DNA of 64,000 nt from Dillenia suffruticosa (lineage: Eukaryota; Streptophyta; Magnoliopsida; Dilleniales; Dilleniaceae). Below the pieces are notes generated by a model that did no database searches, had not been told where the DNA came from, and was given only the letters and a program-made list of their open reading frames with translations. The stretch lies in assembly GCA_033439265.1 (NCBI GenBank), contig JAVTVX010000031.1:14483001-14547000 (forward strand), written 5' to 3'. Both the position numbers and the translations under genes were made by a program. Of this stretch, positions 48,472 through 60,693 are shown piece after piece (within the stretch, counting starts at the first letter, position 1; every line of letters begins with the position of its first letter).

Positions 48472-48995
48472 CTTGTGGTAGAATTCTGAATTACTTAGGA
48501 CTCTATTCCTCCCAACCCTATAAATACCTCCCAACCCTGTAAAGTGATGATCCCACAATTATTTCACATAGAGAGAAAAAGGCATCCGCCAAGGAGGGAG
48601 GGTTAGTACTCTTGATTCGACTCGAGATTACTTTATTGCATGTGTTCCTTTCTGGGTGCCTTGATGTCTTCATTAGGATATTTTACTTCACCGTTATCTT
48701 GTAACGTGTAGTAGCGTAGCATGCTTTATTTTATTTTATTTGTTTGAGTTTCCTTGCATTAATACCTTTGATCAACTGCTGATTCCAAGTTCTTTATTCC
48801 TATCTTCCTTCCTCTTTGATTCAGATTAAAATCATCATTAGATCTGAAAAAAAAGAAAGAAAGAAAAATTATTTTACTTGTAATAGAATTCTGAATTATT
48901 TAAAACTCTAATCCTCCCAACCCTATAAATACCCCTATTTCCCACAGAGAGAGAAAACCCATAGAGAGAGAAAAAAACATCAGCTAAGAAGGTAA
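48472..48995 (+). repeat. Two copies of a promoter-like, probably LTR-derived segment, 405 bp apart
   Basis: Segments starting at 48472 and 48877 share tagaattctgaatta, 'actcta-tcctcccaaccct', the TATA-like ctataaatacc and a following agagagaaaa...catc-gc-aag block. Repeated TATA box plus leader is typical of LTR U3-R regions, so this may be a decayed small LTR element. No primer site was seen. Confidence 0.55.
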
Positions 48996-49463
48996 ACTCA
49001 ATTCTTTCCCTCGTTTTTTTTTTTTTGGTTAATCGTAAAAGGTGTTCTAAATATTAAATTAATTAAATTAATCATCTCTCATTTGGGCCGGTTGCCATAT
49101 TATGGCCTATAATAAATGGTAGGATAAACCATCAGCAGCAGCACCAGATAATACAAAAATAAAATAATATTATAAATATAGATAAAATAGACTACACGCT
49201 TGGGTAAAATTCCTTTTAGCATTATCTCTTAGCACAAGTTAAAAAAGTGGCTATAAAAATTTTAAATGTAAAAATAAATAAATCATGCTCTACTTTACAG
49301 TCAGTAAATTGAATAATAGTTCTAATAGAATTATAATTACTCCGTAATAAACAATTTTAAAATTCTTTAGGAATTATATCACAAGTAAAACAAAATTCTG
49401 TTCTGAACACTTATGAAATCAAGTCCCTTAACCTATTGCTATTTTTCAGATCTAAAGCAACTG

Positions 49464-49464
<1 letters not shown>

Positions 49465-49503
<39 letters not shown>
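49465..49503 (+). repeat. (GA)n tract in the 5' leader of the gene at 49506
   Basis: About 19 GA units end only two bases before the ATG at 49506. Confidence 0.9.
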
Positions 49504-49505
<2 letters not shown>

Positions 49506-49507
<2 letters not shown>

Positions 49508-50132
49508 GAAGTTTCTGAGTTGCATTTCTTGTTCATGTGGTGCTGTCAAAGAACCGGAGCCTTCGGAGCCTCCGGTTCAAGTGAATCGCCAAAAGAGGAA
49601 GTGGCGGCCTTCTTTTGCCACCATTCCTAAGAAGGATGTTGTTGGTGACTCCAATTATGGAGTTAATACTTTGGCTCATGGGGTTGACACTCTGGTTGTC
49701 AACAATGAGAAAAAACATAGGTAAAATTTGATATTTTCCAAAATATGTTATAAATTTAAAATAGTAGCAAAAATCATTATATTTCACTTTCTTTCTTTTT
49801 TTTTTTTTTTTTAATTTTTGGGAAGGGTGAATCATCAAAAGAAGAAGTGGTGGCCTTCTCTTGCCACCATTCCTAAGGATAATGTTGTTGGTGACTCCTA
49901 TCATGGGGCTGTCAACAATGAGGAAGAACATAGGTAAACTTTGACATTCTTGACTATTAAGAATTTAAAATATTTTAGTTATTTTGTGTGATCATGTGGA
50001 GCAAAAGCTTGTCCTTGGACTTGCTTTGTTTTATTTGTGTGATTTATATGTTATTAAGCGTATGATAAATTTGGCAGGGTGAGGAGATCCTTTAGAGGGT
50101 TTGTGGACATTTCATACATTCCATACATATAG
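49506..50132 (+). CDS. Small three-exon gene of unknown function with an internally duplicated exon
   Basis: The proposed exons are 49506-49720, 49826-49933 and 50078-50132, with GT-AG borders. Both junctions split an AGG arginine codon in the same phase. The joined product is 125 residues. Exon 1 begins MKFLSCISCSCGAVKEPEP, a Cys-rich start that could be lipidated, though this is inference. It contains QVNRQKRKWRPSFATIPKKD and ends VNNEKKHR. Exon 2 repeats this pattern: VNHQKKKWWPSLATIPKDN through VNNEEEHR. Exon 3 adds RRSFRGFVDISYIPYI and a stop. Similar short plant proteins with a KRKWRPSL-like block are known to me, but none with an assigned function. The (GA)n leader directly precedes the ATG. 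Confidence 0.7.
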
Positions 50133-50719
50133 TCACTTCTCTTCCTATGGTAAGACATGGTTAGTCCATACTTTTTACCTCATACAAAACCAATAGCTTT
50201 TATTTCAAAATATGGTCTAAAAATTTTTTCTTTTCCTTATTAGTTAAATCATGTTTAGAGACCCTTTAAGAAAAAATTCCTGTCTTGGTTAGAGTTTTCC
50301 TGCAATAATGTTTATTTCATAGCTATTAATTTATATAGCTATTTACATATATATTTATACATTATATATTATATGTATATTAAAATGACTTTCTTTGTGT
50401 ATTTTTTACATTTAATGAGTAGGTCTTGTTTCACCCCTTTAAGAAACTTTTTACCGTAGATTAAGAGCATGATTGGCACAACTTTTTTTTTCCCTTATCT
50501 TCTCTATTTAAAGAAAAGCAAAAATTAATTTATTTTGAAAAATATTAAAAGTTATTTGGCATTTTTATTTTAAAAAACTGCTACTTTGCACTTTTTTTTT
50601 ATAAATAATATGTTTGACAAAACATTTTTTGTAAATTCTATTTTCAATGAAATTATCATAAAATACATATACATAAAATATAATTTTTTTGTCCTCACCA
50701 TTGATTGATTATATAAATA
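50133..50719. other. 3' flank of the small three-exon gene; nothing recognised
   Basis: AT-rich sequence with poly(T) tracts; no gene or element seen. Confidence 0.5.
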
Positions 50720-51250
50720 TATTTGAAATTTATAAAAAAATATATAAATCCACCCGAGTCATACATTTATGAACACCCAAGTCATATAAATGAAATAAAA
50801 AAAATATTTATGAACATAATTGAAATTTAGATAAATGGTATAAAAAATATATAAATATATTTGAAATTTATGAATATATTTGAAATTTATAAAAAAAATA
50901 TATAAATCCACCCGAGTCATACATTTATGAACACCCAAGTCATATAAATGAAATAAAAAAAAATATTTATGAACATAATTGAAATTTATAAAAAAAAAAA
51001 TCACCCAAATCATGTATTTATGAATGCTCAAATCATATAAATGGAATAAAAAAATATTTATGAACATATTTGAAATTTATAAAAAAAATTATTTAAACCC
51101 ACCTAAATAATATATTTACAAACACTCAAATCATATGAATGGAATGAAAAACATATTTATGAATATATTTAGAATTTATGAACTTATTTGGAATTCATAA
51201 AAAGAAAATTTAAATTCCACTTAAATCATAACATTTATGAACACATTTAT
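50720..51250 (+). repeat. AT-rich minisatellite, about five units of roughly 90-160 bp
   Basis: Units contain cacccgagtcatacatttat, gaacacccaagtcatataaa, then 'tgaaataaaaaa' and 'atttatgaacata-ttgaaattta'. They start near 50750, 50910, 51001, 51098 and 51210. The first two units are almost identical and the later ones are diverged, which suggests recent duplication at the left end. Confidence 0.75.
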
Positions 51251-53037
51251 AATGTATGCAAATTTGAAATTTTACATTATTCAAGTGAAGATATAAATAG
51301 AATAAAAAAAATGGCTCCAAAAAAGTTAGAGTATTAAAAAAAAGGAAAAAGAAAAAGGCTCATCTCAGGAGCTTCTCCTTTAAAACTACTTTTTCTATTT
51401 TTTCATTAAAAAAATTACTTTTAAGAATATGAAATTTTATTTGGTAAGGCTTTTTCTTATAAAGGGAAGAGAAGCTGTGAAAAGCCCTATTAAACGGGCA
51501 CTAAGATATGGAATTTTCTTTTTTTTTTAATATATTATTACTACTTGCATTATATTGGGGTAGGAAAAAGGTAAAAGAAAATCATGAAAGAGAAACAAAG
51601 GAGCTAGAATTAGTCATTCAGCTTATAATATTTGGTTTATTGGGCAATTTAAGGAATAGAAATATTAGGGTTAGGAGAAAATATTCATTTAAAATGCTAC
51701 TTTCTCACACAGATTCTCATTTGAATTTATATTATATGATGTTACCAAGGGAACAATTTAGTGGTACAAACTCCTTCCTCTAATCTGGTGATCCAGGTGC
51801 AAATCCTTGAACAATCAAAACAAAATTTATATTATAGGATTACAAACAACCTCTGGCTATTTTATTTTCAATATATATGATCTTTGGTGTTATAATTATA
51901 GGAAATTATTTAAGTAAAAGATTAAATACTCAGCATATAAAAAAATTATCATACTTTTATAATTAGGCTTTCCTTAGTCCCATAGTCCCATAATGTATTT
52001 TCTTCTTTTGAGCACCTTAAGGGCAGGGGCAGGATAATAATTAATTCGCTTCAAAGTCTATAAATCTTTTTTTTGCATTAGACTTGTTCTTTTTTAACAG
52101 TTAGCAAGCCAATTGAATTACAGTCAAGTGGTCTTGTAACAAGTAAACAAATAAATAAATAGCCCAAATCCTTAATGGTGCAACTCTGATACAAGCATAG
52201 AGTGATTGGCAGTGTTCTTGTTTGATCATATTCACACACACACATTATTGCATTACACATTCAAAGTCCTGACAATTTTTAGCTGCAAAAAGAGTTCAAG
52301 CCTTATGCCATGAGATGAGAGTAAAATATACAATTCTATACCTCATTTTATAGGATCAAGTAGAACACCTTAAGTATCTTTTTCATGTTGATCGACAATT
52401 AAAGAGCTCTTACAAGCAGTCAGTCAATACATACCCAAAAGCCAGCAGATGATCACCATGGTCTTACTCCGGGTTCTGCGGGTCCCATTGGGTTGCGAAC
52501 CAATAAGGAGTGATTGTAATTCTCCTCGGACCCAGAAAAAAAAAAAAAAAAAGCAAAGGAAAAAAAAAAGCAAAAAAACAACAAAAGCAAAGAAAAAAAA
52601 AAGATAAAAGGCCCCAAAAAAAGAAAGGCCAATTGGGACAGCGAGGCAAAGCCGAACGCAGCAAGGAGAAAGTTATCATGGTGTGAAATTTGACTTGACT
52701 ATTAAGTTGTATTGCAGCTTATCTTTCGCAGTACATTGTCTCAGACGTAAAAAAGATCCAATTTAAACAGTTCGAAAAAAATCCTAGTTTAAAAAATCTT
52801 AGAATGTATATGATTTTGCTACAAATTTCATGTGTTAAGAGCTATGGATTTGAGCACGCCTCTTTATGTAGGACTACCTCTAATAATGCATTTGTTCACA
52901 TATGATCATAACAGGGCACTATCACTAGCTCCATCTTAGTCATAAAGGGTTCTATAAATCGAGCACTGCACTTCATTTTTTTTTGGGCTCATTAAAACCA
53001 CAAATGCTGAAAGATAAGAATAAAGCACGAGCAATGG
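51251..53037. other. Intergenic region, no gene recognised
   Basis: AT-rich sequence with A-rich low-complexity DNA at 52539-52625. The open frame at 51508-51783 has no recognisable protein. Confidence 0.5.
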
Positions 53038-53222
53038 TGACCGAGTGAACGCCACAAGGGGGACTGAGCGACCGCGAGGGGGACCAAGCGAGTGCTCATG
53101 AGGGGGACCGAGCGATAGCCGCGAGGTGGACCGAGTGAGTGCCGCGAGGTGGACCGAGCGATTGCCGCGAGGTGGACCGAGTGTGCGCCGCGAGGGGACC
53201 AAGCGAGTGCGAGCAAGGGCGA
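53038..53222 (+). repeat. GC-rich minisatellite, about seven units of 26-28 bp
   Basis: The unit reads approximately gaccgagcgagtgccgcgag plus gtg. Copies differ by single bases and by a 4-7 base gap. It is an isolated GC-rich island in AT-rich DNA. The open frames on the minus strand are a consequence of the repeat. Confidence 0.85.
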
Positions 53223-54019
53223 ACTCTAACTTGTGTGGCTTTTCACCTTATAGGTTTTTAAGGTACATTAAATTTTTTATTTAGTACCATGAAAATATAT
53301 TTTTAGCTTGTGAACCTCATAAATTATACAAGTTAAAATTATCATGTGGTCTTTGGAGCAAACAAGCTTTATGTTCTCTAAACCTTGCCCTTGGGGGAGC
53401 TCAAACATTTTTCATCACTGGGACACTGGTGACCTTTTTTTTTTTTTTTGTTAACATCCTTTTATAATAAAGAGGAACTTAAATCATTCCAAAGAAAAAA
53501 AGAACTGCAGAGATTTTTTGACAATTATATTGTTGGAAGTTGAATTTTCATGAGGTATATAACACATTGAATTTGATAATTGAGGAGAGAAAATTCTATT
53601 TGAAGATTGCCTTGATATTTTGAGATATTTTATGATGAAAGTATATCTGTTAGTATGGAGGACAAAAGGGCCTAAATTTGATTTCCAAATTTATTTTCTT
53701 CTTAGTTTGAACCTGTCATGTTCCCTTTGGTGGCAGCCTCTTAGCTCTTTAGAAAATAGGATGAACAAAAATCTTTAGGCATAAGGATATGAAGTTGAGA
53801 AAATAGGATTTGATGGCATAAGAGAATAAATAAACATATTTATTTCTCAGGTTTGACATTTTTACTAAATATAGTTCTGAAATCACAATTTTTTTTTGTT
53901 ATTTTTGTTGGTTTTATTTTTTTTTCTTTTTCTTTTTTTTTTTAAATGAATGATTTTTTGTCTTTCTATTTATGTTTTATAGTCTCTGATAATTTCTTTT
54001 TAAGGTTCACATGCCTCAT

Positions 54020-54500
54020 ATTGAAAAGTGGACAATGAGAATGCTTTCTAATTTTGAGGTACTTGGATGAGTTAAGATTTGAAAATGACTCAAAGTGGAC
54101 AATGAGAATGCTTTCTAATTTTGAGGTACATTCACCATTGGAATTTGATGAATGAGGGCACTAATTCCACTTTGAATATTACTATTGCTTTTGATGACTT
54201 TATATAATGAGGAGAGATTTAAATGAAATTGTTAGTGGAAAAAACATGTAGTGATTAGAAGAGAAAAATGATATGAAGATCATAGAAAACATTGGTCATT
54301 GGTGTCAAAGATCAGTTTTAGGTTAAGAGAATAAAGTAAGTCACAAAAGAGAGAAGTATTTGAATGGGCAACTGTGGGTTCTTTTTTGGATGAGTTAAGA
54401 TTTGAAAATGACTCAAAGTGGACAATGATGAGAAAACATGAGGTGATTAGCTGAGAAAAATGATGGGAAGATTATAGAAAACATTAGTCATTCGGTGTCA
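54020..54500 (+). repeat. Nested direct duplications
   Basis: agtggacaatgagaatgctt and the following 'tctaattttgaggtac' occur at about 54028 and 54096. gatgagttaagatttgaaaa occurs at about 54068 and 54386. A third pair, 'gtgattag...gagaaaaatgat...catagaaaacatt', occurs near 54250 and 54435. This order implies at least two successive duplication events. Confidence 0.7.
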
Positions 54501-56020
54501 AAATTCAAGGTCATTGTTTGGGACTTTTATGAAAAGTACTATGAATTGTTAGGAAAAACTGACGTGTATTGAAAATAAATCGAACACAAAACGCACGATA
54601 AATCTTTCTAAAATCTTTACAAATTCTTATATATCAAAGGTTCCATTTCTTAATTTCTTTTCTGTATTTATCTTATATAAAAATTTATTTGTTACTTTTA
54701 TATAATTGGGTTGAAACAGATTATAAGAATCTGTACCGTAGAACTTAAGTTCCCAGTCAAATCTTCAAAAGCTTCCCATGCTGCAAAAACTCTACGAATA
54801 TGAGAAATTTCCCTCATGATCCATCTGCAACAACCATGAACTCCACCATGAAACCAACTTTTCATGGCTGGCCTAAACCATAAAACTCTAATACTTGTTT
54901 GCTAGTATGCAATTGCTTTTGTCCAATTCAAATCTCTTTTGTTTATAAGAGTAATAAAACTTACACATCAAGCAAATATCCTTATAACATCTTTCCAACT
55001 ATTTGTATATCAAATTCCTTTCATAACATATTAATTTCTTTTCTTTTCTATAATTTTCTTTCGCAAAAGATTACCTTCCATTTTATGTATTTGGATTGGA
55101 TCAAAATTACTCTATTAGAAATTTGAAAGAGGGCATTTATAGATCTAAGAAATGGAGTAAAATGCTGTGAATTATTGAGTAAATGTCCATACAAAATTGT
55201 TTGAACATTTATATTGAAGTTTGTACATACTATTTTGGTTAATGGGAGACCTCGAGAACAAATATGGATGAGAATCTCAAATTAAGAAATGGTGCTATGT
55301 GGAATTTTGAGGGCATTGATGGATCTAAAAGAAATAAAGTTAGTAAAAGAGTTAAGGATAATTTCTTTTTGAGTTGAGGGTAATAACATGATGGATTGAA
55401 TATATCATAGTATATTGAAATTTTTTATTATGAGATACATCTTTAAAGTTGGGGGACTAGAAATTAGGCTATTTGAATGAACTAGTAGTATGATCTCCCT
55501 CCAATTGGCCCACGGAATCACCTTTTGTGTTAACTTTGCCTCCCTGACAAATTCTAAAGACAAGTAGAATGTTTAGCAGGGAGGTAAAGATTAAATCCAT
55601 TGATTTGGGGTCCTGATAAATTTCTTAGTCATGTGTACAGGTTTAAACTTTTAGGGCACATTGCAGATCCGAAAAAGGTAACAACCAGCTAAGCATAGGA
55701 TTTTTCTGTTTCTTCCTCTTTTCATTTTTCTCATTTGTAGCATGATGTTTCTAATGGATCGCTGAGCTGTCTTTGCATATGGTTCGTATTTTGCTCGTAT
55801 TAGGATTCATATTCAATCAGGTTGAGCCACTCCAAAGACTAAGACGAGGAGATTGTGGGGTCATCTTCAATCGTGACCTGCTGAAAACCCCTTATCCAAA
55901 CCTTTATCAAGCGGGCTTGTAGATTTCCACCGGCTGGTTGTGCTACAGGTAATGCAGGTAACGCTTGGGCATGCAATTATTCTTGTTGGACAATGAGTCA
56001 TTGGCCGGATGTTTATAAAG
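54501..56020. other. Intergenic region, no gene recognised
   Basis: AT-rich, with short open frames only, for example 54899-55126, none recognisable. Confidence 0.5.
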
Positions 56021-56862
56021 TGTATGAATTAAATAAATATTTATAATATATTGAATTAATATGTCCAATTAGAACTCACAATTATTAAAAATCAATAATT
56101 CAATAAATCTTAGATTAGAAAAATAAATTAAAAATAAAACATGGAAAAGAAAAACTCACTAAAATGATTTTATTAGTGAACTAATAAGAAGAAAAGTGTA
56201 TTTCACGGCTGTTGCTTTTTTCCATCAAAATGTGTCCCTTCTCAAGTTGAAAAGCAAGGAAATATTCATCTTCCTAAAGCTGCCGGCTGCAGCCCTACGG
56301 CTGCACACCTCCAAAAAATATGCCTCCTCTCAAAAATAATGTCATCCCTATATTTATGGACAAACTTCCAATTTGCAAAAGATAAATCTTTTTAAGCCTA
56401 AATAACTATTAAATAAATAAAAATAAAATAAAAAGTAAATTTCCTAAAATATAATTTTCTAAAAGATTTACATTTTCAAATTTTTTTTTTTAAATATTAT
56501 GAATGAAATAAAAATATTCAAAATTTTAATATCTCCGATTCCATCCCAATTTTCTCTTGAATGTATAATTGAGAAAGGAAATTTTACTTGAGTAAGGAAA
56601 TTTTACTTGAGTAAATCTTCAAAACTTCTTACTTGTCTCTTGTAATCAACGTGCCCACGTGCTAATGAAAGAGCATTGTTATCCAATTGTTCATACTTTG
56701 TATATTTGCTCAAATTTATCTCATTTTTCTTCACTTTCCTTAATAAACCTCTTTTATCGATCCTAATATGTCAAATGTCATAAAATATAAAAAGTAGTGT
56801 AATATTTGTTAAAAAATAATATAAAATCAATCGTAAATATTATACTCATTTAAACCCTATCA
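56021..56862 (-). repeat. 3' LTR of the gag-only element
   Basis: 842 bp, TG...CA in the minus orientation (TGATAGGGTTT ... TTCATACA). Contains the GC-rich word gcagccctacggctgc. Confidence 0.8.
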
Positions 56863-58539
56863 AATTTCCCCACACCTAGATGATATTTGTCATCAAATAT
56901 TCCTAACTCGAATAAAACTAAAACTATTCAACATATTTTTTTTCTTCCAAACTCCGAAGTTAATATATGCCATAAGAGTCAATCTAAATAAATAATTGAA
57001 ACAACAAATATTTTATAGTATTTTGCATTAAAACAACCACCACATATCCTAATAGTTTCTTATAAAATCCAAACAGTAAGATTCAACAATTCTCTCCAAG
57101 GGTTCACACAAATGCACTTGAAAGGGTATTGAATATATATGTCTCTCAAATCAACAACATGCAATGTCATTACCATATGCTTACAAATATATCAAATCTC
57201 CTCTACTTAAAAATTTGATTTTCATGCACCAATTTAAAGATCTTTTGTTTGGTTGTAACGGGATTAGGGTTAAAGATATGATAAATGTGATATTTGAGAA
57301 TTAAAGCTTATCAAAGAAAATATATAATTAATCCATATAATTTTCATGACATCAAACCTTTACCTCAAACAAATAGTGAACAAAACTTGGCTTCTTGTTT
57401 GATCAAATGTAAATGAATAACTCATGGCCATCAACATGCAAGAATGTCAATCAATCTCTCTGATTTTCATAACTGAAATGAGAATGAATGAATTTTCAAT
57501 CAAGACACAACACTTCTTTTTCTCATCTCTTTTTTTTTTCTTTTTTTTTCCTTCTTTTTTTTTTCCTTTTTTTTCATCTTTTTTTTTTTTTTTTTAGCAT
57601 ACATCATTTCCATGAAAATGTCAATATCAAAATTCCAGTTATCATTTTCCCATTGAGATAAATATATAACCAAAATCATGCGATTAACTATATATACCTT
57701 TGGTACAAGAGTTTGAAACGAAAGCTAAAATCAAAGACTAGGTATTGTATTGAGTGGGTTTTAAAGAAAAAAAAGAAGGGTAAATACTCAAATTGGGTTA
57801 ACTATGGGTTTATAAAATCAGGGTAGGGATTTCTAGAAAGCCAAAAATGAGTAAAACTTAAGTGTTTTTGTTATTTCAATGCATGAAATCCTAGAGTATA
57901 TTCTCGAAATACATAATAATGCAAGTTCTAGAATGTACATTCCAAATGTGATAATCACTCATTAAGAAAAATAAATTCGAGTACAAAGAATGAATTTGCT
58001 CATTTTTTGCTCAAAATCTTACTATTTAAGTAGGGTTTGTATCAAATCTTGTATATTCATCATTCAAAAAAAACTATTAAAAATATGAATAGCCATTTCA
58101 AGTATCAAAAATCATTGATACAAGCTATTTTTTATACATTTCCAACCAACCAAATAGTATACATCAATAAGAAAAATTCAGAATCTTTTTTTTTTCATTT
58201 TTTTTTTCATTTTTTTATTTTTTTATTTGAAGAAATAAATCCTATGTATGCTTATATTAAGAGAGAAAAAATGTATAAAATCAATTAAGTAAAATAAAAG
58301 AAAGAGAACAAAGAAATAAAAGAGAAATGTGAGAACAATACTCCTCTAGGGTGGAGTGGACAATGGAGGATCAATTCCAACAAACTCAAAGAAAGAGCTA
58401 ACACGTAGTCACGACTTAAATATCAAGCATTTCGGTCCATTCTTAAGGCTTAAAGATGAAGTGAGAAACCCTAGAAAAAATAAAAGTGTAATTGTTAGGA
58501 TAGAAGTGTAATTTGCTTCTCTTTCACTCTGTATTTTTT

Positions 58540-58820
58540 TGCCAGAAATGAAAATGGTTTAGGGCGTGGGCACGCCCTAAACAAGGAGCACTTCTAGTAT
58601 TTTTTTTTTTTACATAAGTGAAGTGTGTTTAGGGTGTGGGCACACCCTAAACGAAGAGTGTTTTTGCCCATCCATGAAACTTTTTTTTTTTTCAGAAATG
58701 AACTTAGTTTAGGGCGTGGGTGCACCCTAATTAAGGAGCACGTCTGTCCATGTGCTGTTGTGGACAGAAATGAAGTTTTATTAAGGCATAGACATGCCTT
58801 AACAATAGAGCACTTCTGCT
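58540..58820. repeat. Tandem array of four hairpin-forming repeats inside the gag-only element
   Basis: Units of 71-79 bp start near 58542, 58613, 58692 and 58764, each approximately cagaaatgaa, an imperfect spacer, a hairpin, then aaggagcacttctg and a T-rich spacer. The hairpin of unit 1 is GTTTAGGGCGTG-GG-CACGCCCTAAAC (58557-58582), a perfect 12-bp stem. Unit 2 (58627-58652) is GTTTAGGGTGTG-GG-CACACCCTAAAC, also perfect. Unit 3 (58707-58732) is weaker. Unit 4 (58781-58802) is TTAAGGCAT-AGAC-ATGCCTTAA, a perfect 9-bp stem. The array lies 3' of gag in the element's sense, as a non-coding structured region would. Confidence 0.85.
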
Positions 58821-59068
58821 TTTTTTTACTCAAATAAAATCTAAATAAAACTAATACAAAAGAAATAAATAAATAAATAAATAAATAAATCATAAAAAAA
58901 AATATTGAATTGACTCCCAATAAGCGCCTTCGTTTAGTGTTTTTGACTCAACATGATCTCCTCTTTTCAGCCTCGCTCAAACATTGGTCCAGTCCATTTT
59001 GACTTCAACTTGTCTGACATGAATTTCAATATTAAATTAAAATCAAGGATTTTTTAGCCTACCATCAA

Positions 59069-60165
59069 TTACTTTCGATATGGGAGTTTATGTTGAAAAA
59101 GTTTATCCAATTGTGCAAAATTATTTGTTAAGTTTTCTTTAAACATAAAACCCAATTCATTTTGCACAAGAGTATCGTATATAATGAATTGCATCTCTTT
59201 CTCATCATCTTGCTCCTCAAAACATGCCAACCTACTAGGAAAACAAGGAGAAATTGTTAGTTTCAAATTTGAGTTATTCAGTTCCTCACTTACCTTTTTG
59301 GTGTAGTATCAAGAGGTATTGTTTTCTCTTTGTTTTCTTCCTTTTTTTGTGTCTCCTTTGCTGAAGAATTCTACATTTCTTTTCTATTTATGAGCAGCAT
59401 AATATTTTCATTCTCCATTGTATTAACCTTTACTTGAGACAATAATTTTTCTTGATTAGCTTCGATTTTGCTTATTGCCCTCTCCAATTGTGACATTTGG
59501 ATATCGAGAATTTAAATATTTGTTCTTGTTTCCTGCATAAAACTTTTAAAAAGATACTCAAGATCCTCAAAGGCCAACCCTCGGTTTTGTGGAGGTTGTT
59601 GCGATTGGAATGGTGGTCTTCCATAAAATCGCTGCGGAAATTCTTGTAATCCAGCTCCATAGCTTAGATTTGAATGATCTCCCCAATTTTGGTTGTAAGT
59701 GTTTGAATAAAAATCATACGTTCCATTAGGTTGCCCTGAAAATTCACCTACATAATTAAATTGTGCGTGAAACTCCTCTTGAAGGAGAGGACACATGTTG
59801 GATGAGTGAACCACATTCGAACAAATTCCGCATTCCTTCACTTGTTATACTTGTCTTACAACCAATCTATTCATCATAAAAGTTAGAGAATCTAACTTGT
59901 TTTCAAGAGGAGAAATACTTATCTCATTGATACTTGTTGAAAAATCATGTTGCCCCCCAAACTGTGGTGCATCTGCTATCACATTAAAAAAATCACTGTA
60001 AAAATGATTTTCATTAAAATCAAAGAATAATAACTCAGTTAAAGTCTTTTGGGTAACCATATTTTCGTGGTTGATGTCCTCTTTTATACCCTTGACAACT
60101 TCCGGCAAGTTTTCGATGAGCCTAAGGTAAGCATGTTCGTACCCATAAGGAATGACGAATTTATC
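59069..60165 (-). pseudogene. Decayed gag of the Athila/Tat-Ogre type
   Basis: In one frame interrupted by stops, the minus strand encodes a capsid C-terminal part (FVIPYGYEHAYLRLIENLPE), then a zinc-knuckle-like ECGICSNVVHSSNMCPLLQEE, and an Asn/Tyr/Gln-rich segment (YDFYSNTYNQNWGDHSNLSYG) typical of this group. A coiled-coil-like stretch (IQMSQLERAISKIEANQEKL) and, after frame loss, a remnant with SPCFPSRLACFEEQ complete it. In-frame TAA codons at 59845-59847 and just after 59512 break the protein. No protease or polymerase follows. Confidence 0.75.
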
Positions 60166-60693
60166 TCTTTTAAAAAAAATAAAAATATGGAGGTTTGAGA
60201 AATTATCTAAATTAACAAAACAAATAAAATTAACTAAAATAAGAAAATTAAATACTATTAATTAAAAGAGAAAATATCAATGAAAAGAATTTCTAGCGAA
60301 ATGAATTATTTCCACTTTGATTTCATGCGATTGATCATCAATTTAGTTAAAGATTTCAACAACCATAAATAAATTGATTATAGTCATTAAATACTACGAA
60401 ACGACCAATCTCTCGTTATTTTTTCGGTAATTAAAATACCATTGTTAATTATTTCTAGCCATTATTAGATTTAATATTTCGACAGCATTAAAATCTAGAA
60501 AAACTCAATTCTAAGTGACAAACACACACTGGGATTGTTGAGATTAGATTATTCAACTCTATGACATAAAAACCATTCACCACTCTATTCAATACAAACG
60601 AATCTTGCCATTTTTAAATGATTATAGATTATTCTAGAACTATTAAATTTGGGTCCCTATTCAATAAATCCTAAAAAATCATGATCCATGAAG

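Noticed and set aside
58540..58820. A CRISPR-like array or rho-independent terminators
   Set aside because: This is plant nuclear DNA. The repeats are diverged, spacers are not unique sequences of constant length, and the array sits inside an LTR element.
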